DNA of 64,000 nt from Siphonodentalium dalli (GCA_032622095.1 CP136065.1:61673094-61737093), one strand, 5' to 3'; positions 44,153 to 54,852 are shown, counted from the stretch's first letter. Numbers and translations: made by a program. The notes: generated from the sequence alone by a model not told the origin.

Positions 44153-44370
44153 TGTGTGGCACCCAGTGGCTCAGTTGGTAATGTACATGGTTATCATTAG
44201 GTTAGCTTCACCATAGCTGGTTGAAATGCCAGTAGGTACGGATTTATGATCCATGAGCAGGGAAGGTAATATTAATTCTGGTTTCTAGGAACATTTTCCA
44301 GTTGCTTCCGGGTCGGCATGCTTACTTCACACAGTGGAGTAATTTCTCATTGAAATTAATCCTCTCTGTG
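44153..44370 (+). mobile_element. Degenerate tRNA-derived SINE-like insertion
   Basis: TGGCTCAGTTGG fits an A box. A weaker ggttgaaatgcc at about 44219 could be a decayed B box at tRNA-like spacing. It fills the gap between two family A copies. Confidence 0.45.
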
Positions 44371-44372
44371 GC

Positions 44373-44779
44373 AAGCCTGGAAATAGTTTGTCTGACATTT
44401 TAAGAATGAGGTCCCCCAAGGGTGAATTTAGTGATGCTATCCTGCACAGTGGGCTAGCTTCACCAAATTCACCCTTGGGGGACCTCATTCTGCTTAGGCC
44501 TTCTGGGAAATATCTATATAGTCTCAAACTAACATTGTTACATTTTACTTTCTGTTCAGTTTCTATATCCCCTAATTTGCAGAAGATAAAATGCATAATC
44601 GAGGTGACTAATGGGTGAACATCGCCAACTTCTATTTGAGAACTTAAATCTGATCCCAGGTCTTCCATAGCAGTTGAGGACTAAGCAGAATTATAGGCTC
44701 CCAGAGGGTGAATTTGGTGATATGCTAGCCCACTGGGGACCTCATTCTGCAAATGACAGACACACTATTTGCAGGCTTG
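44373..44779. mobile_element. Family A element, full length
   Basis: aagcctggaaatagtttgtc at left and gacacactatttgcaggctt at right. The 5' hairpin (44405-44494) has nearly perfect arms around a tatcctgcacagtgggcta loop. The interior runs ttctgggaaatatctatata to gcagttgagg. The right hairpin has lost part of its returning arm. The flanks show no clear duplication. Confidence 0.75.
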
Positions 44780-44822
44780 ATAAGGTGCATGGTGCATTTG
44801 GTCAACAAAAGCCGTCCGGGTA

Positions 44823-44928
44823 CAGTAATTCCCTAATTAATCGACTCCTTAACCACAGCAGAATTATGGGTAATTTTTCAGGATTTAGTCAGAAATATGG
44901 CTTGTTGCCATTCATCGGAAAGCTCTCA
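44823..44928. mobile_element. Family B left half
   Basis: CAGTAATTCCCTAATTAATC to catcggaaagctctcaga; the right arm is absent. It is followed at once by family A sequence. Confidence 0.75.
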
Positions 44929-44934
44929 GACAAT

Positions 44935-45082
44935 AGATACTTTCCAGAAAATGAGGTCTAAGCAGAATGAAGTCCCCAGAGGGTGAATTAGTGATGCTAG
45001 CCCACTGTGTGGAATGGCGACACTAAATTCACCCTCTTGGGACCTCATTCTGCAAATGATAGACACACTATTTCAAGGCTTA
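44935..45082. mobile_element. Family A right hairpin with end
   Basis: gatactttccagaaaatgag, one hairpin (GAATGAAGTCCCCAGAGGG ... CTCATTCTGC) and the terminus cacactatttcaaggctt. Confidence 0.65.
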
Positions 45083-45119
45083 CTGCCATTCATTTCTATA
45101 AACCCTGACATTCCGTCTG

Positions 45120-45500
45120 ACAAGTATTGACCCTCGTCCGTGCGTGCGTCCATCCAGCGTAACAGCCCGTATTCTGTCATTTTCTGGTCAATGTTTTTGG
45201 CACATATATCAACCAGCATGGGAACCTGCGATTTTTGAGTTAGGTCGGACTCATTTTGGTGGAGTTGTTGCCCTTTTTCGACATAGAATCATACATCCTG
45301 GGATGCATCTTTTGTCCGAGCCTGTATTCCGTCATATTCCAGTCAATATTTTTTTAAATGGTACAGATGTCAACCAGCATGGGAACCTGCACACCTGCGA
45401 TTTTGAGTTCAGTCAGAGTCATTTTGGCAGAGTTATTGCCATTTTTCGACTTGGAATCAAATATTCTGGGATGCATCTTTGTCCGAACCTGTATTCTTAG
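45120..45500 (+). repeat. Family M-related repeat, three subunits
   Basis: gaccctcgtccgtgcgtgcg is followed by subunits with gtattctgtcattttc, gtcaaccagcatgggaacct, gttgccctttttcgac and gggatgcatctttgtccga, near 45170, 45310 and 45480. Confidence 0.65.
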
Positions 45501-45626
45501 AATTTTGTTGATATTGTGCCCATTTGAAGTTATATTTCGACTTTTAAGAGTTTTTTCAGAATTGGTTATTTATATGCAGCTCAGTTATAAGACAATTATG
45601 CACAAGTATTTATTCCATATAATATA

Positions 45627-45838
45627 CAGTAATGCCCTAAGTATTGACTCCATAACCACAGCAGAATTATGGGTAACTTTTCAGGATTTAGTCGGAAATA
45701 TGGCTTGTTGCCATTCATAAGAAAGCTCTCTCTGAGAGCTTTCCGATGAATGGCAATAAGCCATATTTCCGACTAAATCCTGAAAAGTTACACATAATTC
45801 TGCTGTGGTTATGGAGTCGATTACTTAAGGCATTACTG
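45627..45838. mobile_element. Family B element, both arms
   Basis: CAGTAATGCCCTAAGTATTG to GATTACTTAAGGCATTACTG, TA on both sides, turning at gctctctctgagagc. Confidence 0.85.
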
Positions 45839-46220
45839 TAATATACTTCTATAAAGCCTCCACTCCAAATGAAGCCACCATGTTGGGGGACTCTGTGGCT
45901 GAGCGGCCTTTTATCTTATTTGTAGGGATCTGATAATATAAGCAGACAACAGTTCTTCTAAATTAGTTAACACCATATGACTTTGTTACTTGGATGTGCT
46001 TTCTCAGGTTTGTTCTGTCGTATCTCGCAATAGCCTTGTTATTTAGTCTGATATTTGTTTATGAGGGACGTCCCACCTCACATCTGAAGCACCTTTATTA
46101 TTTCTATAGTACTTGCCTGTAGTCTCATATTCTCCGTTTCATGAACAAATCTTGTAATTACTCCTTCAATGACGTCAATTCTCATCACACGCTTTCCGAC
46201 TGGATAGTGCGTAAATCACC

Positions 46221-46323
46221 GGGAAGAGCTTTCCGATGAATGGCAACATATTTCCGACTAAATCCTGAAAAGTTACCCATAATTCTGTTGTGGTTAAGGA
46301 ATCAATTAATTAGGGCATTACTG
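46221..46323. mobile_element. Family B right half
   Basis: gggaagagctttccgatgaa through to attagggcattactg, followed by TA. The left arm is absent. Confidence 0.75.
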
Positions 46324-46545
46324 TAATTAAATTTTGTGATATCAATAAATAGAAAATGGCATAGCTGGACAACTATTCCTCAAAATTTTGTGATATCATT
46401 GAAATTTTCTGACCTCATAAAATTTAATTATTGTTATCACTAAATGCTTATTTATTTTGTGATATCATACTTTCAATTTTGTGATATCATCTATTCATTT
46501 TGTGATATTACAAAATGAATAATGATATCACAAAATAGGTAATAA
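46324..46545. repeat. Interspersed TTTTGTGATATCA motif cluster
   Basis: The 13-mer or close forms occur at about 46330, 46385, 46457, 46475 and 46498. A reverse-complement run (tgatatcacaaaa) lies near 46527. Spacing is irregular. It could be a decayed tandem repeat or a clustered binding motif. Confidence 0.45.
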
Positions 46546-47024
46546 ATAGAAGAACAGTGCCTCATAGGTCCCTCCATACTGCCATCCCTAAATTATACAT
46601 TGTATCTGATCTTTAACCATATATCACCTTACCGATCATATATGCTTACCGTAGTGCCAATGTTCTTTGAATGATAGACTAGTATGTTCCATAAACCTTG
46701 ACCCTTGTCTTCTGACGGACACTGAGTTGGATGAGCCATGGTCATTTTTCATGATCAATATTAGCCACAGATACTCTATCTATTAATTAGTTTTATTAAC
46801 GATGAACCATCATTGTTTGAATAGCCCAGTTAAATCATGTCATTTCTATGAGGTTATTATGATATGGGGAACATCGTCCCATTTACTGAGTGCAAGATCG
46901 TGATCCAGAACAATATCATCCGACTCATAACAATTAACTTGTCTATAACGCCGGAGTAATGGCCCTTGGGTAATGTTACTCCGATGTTCACTTAATGGCT
47001 TCAGGATAGGATTATTTCAGTGGC
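46546..47024. other. No recognisable feature
   Basis: Nonrepetitive AT-rich sequence before the minisatellite. No open frame or splice pair was convincing. Confidence 0.35.
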
Positions 47025-47765
47025 TATACTCCCAACCAGCTTCCTGATGGGCATTCACCTAATAACATGACCTGGTACTCCCGGCCAGCTTCCTACTAAC
47101 ATGACCTGGTACTCCCGACCAGCTTCCTGATGGGCGTTCACCTAATAACATGACCTGGTACTCCCGGCCAGCTTCCTACTAACATGACCTGGTACTCCCG
47201 ACCAGCTTCCTGATGGGCGTTCACCTAATAACATGACCTTGTACTCCCGGCCAGCTTCCTACTAACATGACCTGCATGGTACTCCCGACCAGCTTCCTAC
47301 TAACATGACCTGGTACTCCCGACCAGCTTCCTGATGGGCGTTCACCTAATAACATGACCTGGTACTCCCGGCCAACTTCCTGATGGGCGTTCACCTAATA
47401 ACATGACCTGGTACTCCCGGCCAACTTCCTACTAACATGACCTGGTACTCCCAGCCAGCTTCCAAATAACATGACCTGGTACTCCTGGCCAGCTTCCAAA
47501 TAACATGACCTGGTACTCCCGGCCAGCTTCCTGATGGGCGTTCACCTAATAACATGACCTGGTACTCCCGGCCAGCTTCCTACTAACATGACCTGGTACT
47601 CCCAGCCAGCTTCCTACTAACATGACCTGGTACTCCCAGCCAGCTTCCTACTAACATGACCTGGTACTCCCGGCCAGCTTCCTACTAACATGACCTTGTA
47701 CTCCCAGCCAGCTTCCTGATGGACGTTCACCTCTAGCACGAAGTTGTACTCCCAGCCAGCTTGGG
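47025..47765. repeat. Minisatellite of alternating 34-bp and 49-bp units, ~18 copies
   Basis: The short unit is actcccggccagcttcctac plus taacatgacctggt. The long unit replaces ctac with ctgatgggcgttcacctaa before taacatg. The two forms alternate irregularly, and a third form (cttccaaataacatg) occurs twice. The spread of one base change (cggcc, cagcc, cgacc) along the array suggests repeated unit exchange. Confidence 0.9.
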
Positions 47766-47849
47766 GGTGTGCTGTGCGGGATAGCGTCACTAAATTAACC
47801 CGCTCGGGACCTAATTCTGCAAATGTCAGAAACTCTAAATCCAGACTTA

Positions 47850-47904
47850 ATTGTTCCTGCGGGATAACTACTCATCAATGAGTATTTAGTATAAAAAGGG
47901 TTAA
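47850..47904. mobile_element. Family D terminal fragment
   Basis: gggataactactcatcaatg, then agtatttagtataaaaaggg and TTAA. Confidence 0.6.
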
Positions 47905-47918
47905 ACAGGTGTTGACTT

Positions 47919-48385
47919 TTAACCCTTTACCCAACAGAACAGAACGGCCCTGTGCCAATGCATTCTCTTATATATGCGAGTCGACCATAGGTCGCCTCGC
48001 ATATATAAGAGAATGCATTGGCTTAACACATTAAAAATGATAAAATTGTCAAAGAATGTAGAAAAATATTATAAAAATTGTTAAAAAATGTAAGAAAAAA
48101 TTATAAAATTGTTAAAGAATGTAAGAAAAAATGGTAAAAAGTGTTAAAAAAGATTTTTTTTAGGCCAATGCATTCTCTTATATATGCGAGGCGACCTATG
48201 GTCGACTCGCATATATAAGAGAATGCATTGGCACAGGGCATAACTGTAACCATCACAATGTGGTCAATGAACCGGTTCCAATGATATCCATATTTGTATG
48301 GTGTTATTAAGACAGACCGAAGATATTTTAGGCTGTTGAAGCTTTATTTGGGCGTTTTTGGACGTTTTGTTGGGTAAAGGGTTAA
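47919..48385. mobile_element. Family F MITE, full length
   Basis: TTAACCCTTTACCCAACAGA to TTGGGTAAAGGGTTAA. Two complete hairpins with matching loops (cgaccataggtcg and cgacctatggtcg) are separated by a repeated aaattgttaaaga/aatgtaagaaaaa spacer, longer here than at 37456. The unique arm resembles the other two copies. Confidence 0.85.
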
Positions 48386-49553
48386 ATGGCTTCAGGATAG
48401 GATTAATTGAGCGACTAAGGCATTTTATTGTTTATGACTTGGTTTATGGATTGTTTTGGCTAATAAGTATGGGAGGTGGGAGGAAAAAAATAAAAATAAA
48501 ATCTGTATAACTTAAAAAAAAAAATAATTGTCAAACAATAGGGTCGGGAGAAATAAAATACTTGCTGTATAATCTCATCTAAAACAAGCCACCACTTGTA
48601 GCTATGTTTTGCCCTTGTCCACTTGCATAGGCAAATATTTATTATTTTGATGTGTCTTTAACCCTTTGAACCCTTACATCCTGAACGTTAAATGGCCCCA
48701 ACCCAAGGCACCTGACGTTATATAGTGTTCCGACGACTTAACTCATAATGCTCTTAATTGGGACGTATATACATGTATATGCGCTCAAATATACGGCAAT
48801 CTACTATGCTAGCTGAACTAGTGTGCGGTGAAATATGTCACAAGGTATTTCAACAAGACAGTCTATTCCACGTTCAATATACATGTAGATTATATTGCGG
48901 CTTCCTTTGGTCACGCTATATATATATTTATAATGAAATTCTTATCCTATGATAAAAGGAGTTTCTCAAAATGCACCTGTGTGCATGAGTGAAGAAACAG
49001 ACCACCTGTTTCCAATTTGGCTGCTAAAGTCAGAGATATGAACATGCGACTCACTCGCGCAAAGTAGAAGCACTATTCTAGTTAATTTGGGCTTTGGTCG
49101 CAAAATTTCTAACAAAACACTTCCCTTTTCCGATGATAAAAAGTTTTTTTTTTCTCTCTCAAAATAGGCCTCTGCGCATGCGCGAAGTAACATACCCTCT
49201 ATCATCGGTTTGTCGATCAAAGTCATGTGGGTAAACATGTGACACATGTGTGCAAAGTAGAAGTACAACTCTAGTTGATATGTGCGTTTATTGAGCTGTA
49301 ATTTCGTGTCAAATATGGTATGATTTCCGGACCGGTCGGAATAAACAAGAGTCCGAACAGGAAATATTGTTGCTGTTGGTTGTTTTCATGGCCTATCATT
49401 ATTGGAGGGTTGGGGTTAATAAATAACATTAAGAGAGGCACTGCTTCCCTCCGCTATTGATGCAACCCAGCCCATTATAGTTATTGAATTCTGTCATTGG
49501 TGGCAATAAGCTGTTACACAAAAACACTGGTCTTGACAGATATCTGGGTAGCT
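48386..49553. other. No gene recognised; short internal duplication
   Basis: Bases near 49052-49100 (gcgcaaagtagaagcac, tctagtta) and 49250-49295 (gtgcaaagtagaagtac, tctagttg) are related. A minus-strand frame of 100 codons across it has no recognisable motif. Confidence 0.4.
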
Positions 49554-50133
49554 ACAGTAATGCCCTAATTAATTGACTCCTTAACCACAGCAGAATTATG
49601 GATAACTTTTCAGGATTTAGTCGGAAATATGGCTTGTTTCCATTTCATCGGAAAGCTCTCCCCGAGAGGTACTAAATCCGATTCAACGGTCTCCATATCA
49701 TCAGATTCCAACAACAACAACATTTTTTGAAATGCCGCTTCAGTTATCAGAATCGTTTAATTGCCCAAAAATAATGCTAACCACTGTCAACTATAGTATA
49801 AAATTGCCCAAAACCTGTTATCAAGGTTTTGTTCAACAATTTTGCCAGTTGTCAAATATCTGACACAAAAAAGCCACTGGATTTTAGGGTTATCGATCTT
49901 CATCCGCTATCTGGTCAGATAAGTTCTTTTCGTCGACAGTTTACTGGGCCACTTAAAATTAAAATACTAGTAATAGATTTCAAACATCGATATCTGATCA
50001 CTCCAAGCTTTGATGGGTGGGTTCCTCGACTCGAATCAAACATTTTTTACCCCCGAAGCCAAGGAAATAGTAATTTGCGAGCATTAATTCGGATTGAGTA
50101 CCTTTAAGGAGTTGATTACTTGGGGCATTACTG
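49554..50133. mobile_element. Family B long form (580 bp), complete
   Basis: CAGTAATGCCCTAATTAATT at left and gattacttggggcattactg at right, TA on both sides. The left arm follows the short palindromic form to cggaaagctct. Then comes ~450 bp of unique interior: ggtctccatatcatcagatt, ttatcagaatcgtttaattg, ccaaaacctgttatcaagg, cgatatctgatcactccaag, gtgggttcctcgactcgaat. Only the outer 20 bp recur on the right. No open reading frame of note, so it is itself non-autonomous. It may be the parent from which the fold-back short form arose, or a chimera. Confidence 0.75.
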
Positions 50134-50149
50134 TAGACGAAAGGCAGTG

Positions 50150-50460
50150 TAGTGCGTGTAAAGAACTGGCCTTAGTCTCCAAAGGGTTAAACAGTGAGCT
50201 CCCGGGGCTGGGGGAGTCTGGCCGGAAATATTTACTTGTCTTTCAGAAGATTTCTATCAGACCTTGTTCATCTGTCTCAGAGCATATCAAGAGATCTATT
50301 AATTGGAATGGATCGATTTCATGGAATACCTCATGGTCACAATTGCATGTTGCTTGGTGATATCAGACAGATGTGTATTTACATGTCTGAGGGCCTAATT
50401 AAAATTCGGACAATATCTCTATCTAATTGATTTAAATTGTGTCTGGATCAATTAATTCAT
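50150..50460 (+). other. Open region with acceptor-like site, not assigned
   Basis: tatttacttgtctttcag (ending about 50246) is a good acceptor. It is followed by a frame reading RFLSDLVHLSQSISRDLL then IGMDRFHGIPHGHNC. No donor with a matching reading frame was certain and no family is recognised. It could be a diverged exon or chance. Confidence 0.2.
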
Positions 50461-50549
50461 ACTTGAAACTACTGCTTCCAGTATTTAACCCATCCATGAC
50501 TGGAGCTTCCTAAAATTGTGCGAAATCCATGTGCCAATGTATTCTCTTA

Positions 50550-50762
50550 CAGTAATGCTCTAATTAATCGACTCCTTAACCACAGCGGAATTATGGGTAA
50601 CTTTTCAGGATTTAGTGGGAAATATGGCTTGTTGCCATTCATCGGAAAGCTCTCGTCGAGAGCTTTCCAATGAATGGCAACAAGCCATATTTCCCACTAA
50701 ATCCTAAATAGTTACCCATAATTCCACTGTGGTTAAGGAGTCGATTAATTAGAGCATTACTG
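50550..50762. mobile_element. Family B element nested in a family C hairpin
   Basis: CAGTAATGCTCTAATTAATC to GATTAATTAGAGCATTACTG. Flanking TA at 50548-50549 and 50763-50764. Excising it with one TA restores ttctctTATATATGCGAG, exactly the uninterrupted family C stem. Confidence 0.95.
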
Positions 50763-50883
50763 TATATATGCGAGTCTCCCATAGGGAGCCTCGCATATAT
50801 AAGAGAATACATTGGCCTAACAATATTTACCTTCACCTTGTAAGACAGTGCATTCTCTTATATATGCGAGGCTCCCTATGGGA

Positions 50884-51129
50884 AAGTCCCAAATAAAATG
50901 ATTGATTTCCTCTCATTCTTCGTATGTGCTGGTAAGATCTGCGTAGCAGTGGACTGGACTCTGCATGGGGCTTGTAGACTTGTACTGGGGTATAATGCTC
51001 CTGAGACGAAGGCATTTTTAACTTTTAGGGGCATATCTATGGAAAACGTTGATGTATACAGCTCTAAAGTTCTGACGGACTCGGACGCATGGGCGGACGG
51101 TCAAACGGAACCCATGTCTATATCTCTAT
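50884..51129 (+). mobile_element. Unclassified insertion in the loop of a family C hairpin
   Basis: cctatggga occurs on both sides (about 50874-50882 and 51130-51138), compatible with a 9-bp target duplication. Part of that match could also come from the loop palindrome. The insert has an open frame starting MIDFLSFFVCAGK. It contains gacggactcggacgc and gacggtcaaacgga, resembling the gtcc-rich family M on the other strand. Confidence 0.4.
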
Positions 51130-51219
51130 CCTATGGGAGATACACATATATAAGATAATGCACTGGCACATGATATATAATTCTGCACAAGCGCAGCTCC
51201 CATCATGAACCCCCCCAAG

Positions 51220-51545
51220 AACATATATATTTTTGAAATATATAATAATGCCTGCGATTGTGTTTCTAAAACGACATGAATAACCATCTTGATTATAGTT
51301 GATTTTCAACAACTAATACAATCAGTATTAAAAATATTTCACAATAAATATGTTTTTGAATGTTTGATACGCATAATGGCTTTTCCTGTATATGTTCAGA
51401 TTATTGTAATACCACGAAAAAGACCTATTAAAAAAGTATACTACTACTTGTTCACAGCATAAGTTTGCCGTAACAGCATCATAGCAATTCAGAAGGACCC
51501 AACTGCATCATAGCACATTTAGCAGGACCACTTAACCAGGGGTGT
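51220..51545. mobile_element. Family G element, right part
   Basis: It shares tgtttttgaat, ataatggctttt, gttcagatta, acagcatcatagcaa and gcaggaccacttaaccagg with 55085-55638. Its left inverted end is missing. Confidence 0.5.
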
Positions 51546-51616
51546 GTAAGCAGAAGTGTCAGTTTGAATTGATCCATATCCATTTTAAATTGATTAGATA
51601 GAGATATTGTATGAAT

Positions 51617-52007
51617 CAGACCTGAGAATAAGGTGTCAGTCATTTGCAGAATGAGGTCTCAAAGAGGGTGAATTTAGTGATGCTATCCCGCATAGTGGGC
51701 TAGCATCACTAAATTCACCTTCTGGGGACCTCATTCTGCTTGGGCCTCATCTTCTCTGGAAAGTTTCTTTATTATCAAATTTCTATAGAAACTTCTTCAC
51801 ATAGATTGTATTTCTATTTTAGTTTAGTTTCTATATATCCCCAAATTGGCAGACGACACATTGCATAATCGAGGTTCCCAATGGGTGTACATCACAATAT
51901 TCACCATTTGGGAACTTCAATCAGACAGTGAATTTGGTGATGCTAGCCCGGGATAGCATCACTAAATTCACCCTCTGCTAATGACAGGCACACTAAACTC
52001 AGACTTG
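51617..52007. mobile_element. Family A element, right hairpin collapsed
   Basis: agacctgagaataaggtgtc at left, ggcacactaaactcagactt at right. The 5' hairpin is complete. The right hairpin is reduced to cagtgaatttggtgatgcta and its return. The flanks gtatgaat and gtctgaat match at 7 of 8. Confidence 0.75.
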
Positions 52008-52039
52008 GTCTGAATTTTAAATACACTGGCCAAAAGCTA

Positions 52040-52098
52040 CAGTAATGCCCTAATTAATCGACTCCTGGATGATAACCACAGCAGATCGAATTATGGAA
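52040..52098. mobile_element. Family B left-end fragment
   Basis: CAGTAATGCCCTAATTAATC then ctcctggatgataaccacag, showing a short insertion, and a stop after gaattatgg. Confidence 0.6.
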
Positions 52099-52249
52099 TT
52101 ATGCAAAACTTGTGTTTTTGTCTGATTCTGATTCAAGGGGGGGAGGGTGCAATTGGAATTTCCTAAGGTGGACAACCCTCCCTCTCAAACGAGACCCTCT
52201 AGCCACGTCCCTGCTCAGTCTTGTCTGCAACAAAAATTGGGGGTGGAAA

Positions 52250-53128
52250 TTTAATCATGATGGCACACATCTGAAATGATGGATGTGTGTTAAAATCAAA
52301 TGAACATATGACATTTTAACCTTCTGGTGAAGTGTTGAATAATATGGTGAAGTGTTGAAATACTCTAACTTGCTTTTCACCTCATTGTAAATTGACATGG
52401 CAATCGAATCATAGTGGGTGGAACCAATTCCAATTTCCAACAACATATTCTCACGACCTCTTGAAATGCCTGGTTCATTCAAAAACATGGTCAACAGATT
52501 GAAAATCGCTTCCTTCTCGTGGAATTCCCAACAGACTGGTTACATTGATTGGAGAAGAACGCAATCCCAGAATTCATATAGACTTAACCGAAATTACCGA
52601 CAGAGTTTTCTTTTGTGGGAATTAGTTGAAGGGAAATCAGTCGAAATCGAATCCATGTTTGTCGTAATTTGATTGGGTTTCCGTTGTCTGGTTACTATGA
52701 TAGACACTGAATGAGCGATGTGGAATGGGATACATTGTTTGGTCGCATCAGGGTCAGTAAGTATTCATAGGAATGTCGGGACCTTGAAGAAGGGAGATAA
52801 CTAATTTGCTTTATTAGACGGTATTGGATGCCGTTTTGGGAGCATATGTCCGACAGGATTCATCTTGTTCACTTCTCCCTGTCCCAATAACAGATTCAGT
52901 GATTTGAGGCTGAACCTATTTCATTCTGTGTTATGGGGGAGGGTGAGATCTCAACAATATGTTAGGTGTCTGCTGAAAAATGGTGAGCATCCATTTTGCA
53001 AGAATTGATATAAACGTTTGGGCTGAGATGAGTTTTAGCCTCCCTTTTAGGTCACAAGTCCATAGACAAATTCCCAGCCTACCAGTTATCTCTAACGCTG
53101 TGACCTATTATTGTTGATTGCTCCCAGC
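52250..53128. other. Open frames on both strands, no gene assigned
   Basis: Minus-strand frame 52255-52494 reads MTMFLNEPGISRGREN... then IGIGSTHYDSIAMSIYNEVK. Upstream on the same strand, near 52605-52655, MDSISTDFPSTNSHKRKLC ends at a GTAAT donor-like site. A plus-strand frame covers 52418-52672. None is recognised. The rest to 53128 shows nothing. Confidence 0.2.
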
Positions 53129-53527
53129 TTAACCCTTTACCCAACAAACCGGCCAAAACCGGCCAAATAAAGCTTCAACAGCCTAAAATATCTTCGGTCT
53201 GTCTCAATAGAACCATACAAATATGGATATCATTGGAACCGGCTCCTTGACCACATTGTGATAGTTACAGTTATGCCCTGTGCCAATGCATTCTCTTATA
53301 TATGCGAGTCGACCATAGGTTTCTCGCATATATAAGAGAATGCATTGGCCTAAAAAAAATCATTTTTTAACACTTTTTACCATTTGTTCTTACATTCTTT
53401 AACAATTTTATAATTTTTAATGTGTTAAGCCAATGCATTCTCTTATATATGCGAGGCGACCTATGGTCGACTCGCATATATAAGAGAATGCATTGGCACA
53501 GGGCCCTTCTGTTGGGTAAAGAGTTAA
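53129..53527. mobile_element. Family F MITE, opposite orientation
   Basis: TTAACCCTTTACCCAACAAA to TTGGGTAAAGAGTTAA. The unique arm (gcttcaacagcctaaaatat ... tgaccacattgtgatagtta) comes first, then two hairpins. The loop of the first lost several bases (cgaccataggtttctcg). Confidence 0.85.
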
Positions 53528-54418
53528 GTGGACTGACCTGAATACGAACATGGGCTAGTTCCTTGACGTAACAGCTCATAGTAATGGCTTCTCACAATTT
53601 TCTAGCACACAACTAACATAATGTTGAGATTCTTGAAGCAAACTCAATTAAATTTTTATTCCACACTTTTACTAGTTCAGATCATGTACCTGTTATAGCA
53701 GTTATTCATTTTCACTAAATATGTATACTTGATGAGAACGCTGTTCGGAAAATTTCCATTTTAAAACTATGATTAGAGTAAACTTTTTGACATTTTTAAC
53801 TCAACTTTACTTTGTAAAGTTTGAGCTATTGTTATTATTGTATAATATGCTTAATGTGGACTTCATATATACATGTAGCATAGATTCCTTCAGATGGTTC
53901 ACAAGCTTAACAATTAAGTAGTTTTCTGTAGGTCCATCTAAACTTTCCACCTCCTGACATAGCTCAGGCATGGAAACCCTGTAACAAATTCAAGAGGACC
54001 GAAATATGTGTTACCTGTTACAAAACACCCTAGAACGAAAAAATGGTTTCATACATTTTGAAATGTTGAGGCCTGCAGATCATGAGAGATCATGGTCTTG
54101 AAGAATGCATTGAGATCCAGCGCACGGCCACATTATTCGTAGAATGTTTTGCAATTGGAGTTAGCAGTAATCAGGAAACCACTCCATTAGTCGGTCTCAA
54201 TTCATCGTCCAACTACAGTGTGTTCAGAGCTTAATACAAAAAATTAGGCCGCAATAGAAATTTCCTCCTTTTTGAATCTCGTATAACCTCATCAAAAATT
54301 ACACATGATACCGGACCACACAGGAAATTAAACCATTGATATGAACGAGGTGGTCTCATGTCCAATTTCCTATCGGCCATAGTGAACATATTGTGTTTTA
54401 CTGGGTCGATCACCTGCA
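53528..54418. other. No recognisable feature
   Basis: AT-rich DNA without repeats that match others in the window. Frames are short. Confidence 0.35.
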
Positions 54419-54425
54419 TGTTGAC

Positions 54426-54852
54426 AATCCTTGAAATAGTGTATCTGTCAATTACAGAATGATGTCCCCAGAGGGTGAATTTAGTGATGCTACCCTGCAA
54501 AGCGGGATAGCATCACTAAAATTCACCCTCTGGGGACCTCATTCTGCTTAGCCCTCATCTTCTGAGAAGTATCTATAGTCACAGATTACAATTGTTTTTA
54601 GTTAATCTTTCCCTTCTGTTCAGTTTCTATATCCCTTAATTTGCAGAAGATAAATACTTAATCGAGGTGACTAATAGGTGAACATCACTAACTTCAAATG
54701 GGGAACTTCAATCTGATCCCAGGTCCCCCATAGCAGTTGAGGCCTCGACTAGCAGAATGGGGCTCCCAGAGGGTGAATTCCCGCACAGGCCACTAAATTC
54801 ACCTTCTGGGGACCTCATTCTGCAAATGGCATACACACTATTTCAAGGCTTG
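54426..54852. mobile_element. Family A element, full length
   Basis: aatccttgaaatagtgtatc at left and cacactatttcaaggcttg at right. The left hairpin is complete, the right one shortened in its loop. Flanks catgttgac and tgtgttgat share tgttga. Confidence 0.75.

Larger units (their letters stand above)
50485..51213. mobile_element. Family C MITE with two separate insertions
   Basis: TTAACCCATCCATGACTGGA starts it, and the opposite arm ends gcgcagctcccatcatgaac (the final GGGTTAA is replaced by ccccc). Hairpin 1 is interrupted by family B (50550-50762). Hairpin 2 is split in its loop by 50884-51129. Confidence 0.7.

Noticed and set aside
45893-45935. tRNA-like start (gggggactctgtggctgagcgg)
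   Set aside because: A-box-like only; no B box and no cloverleaf.
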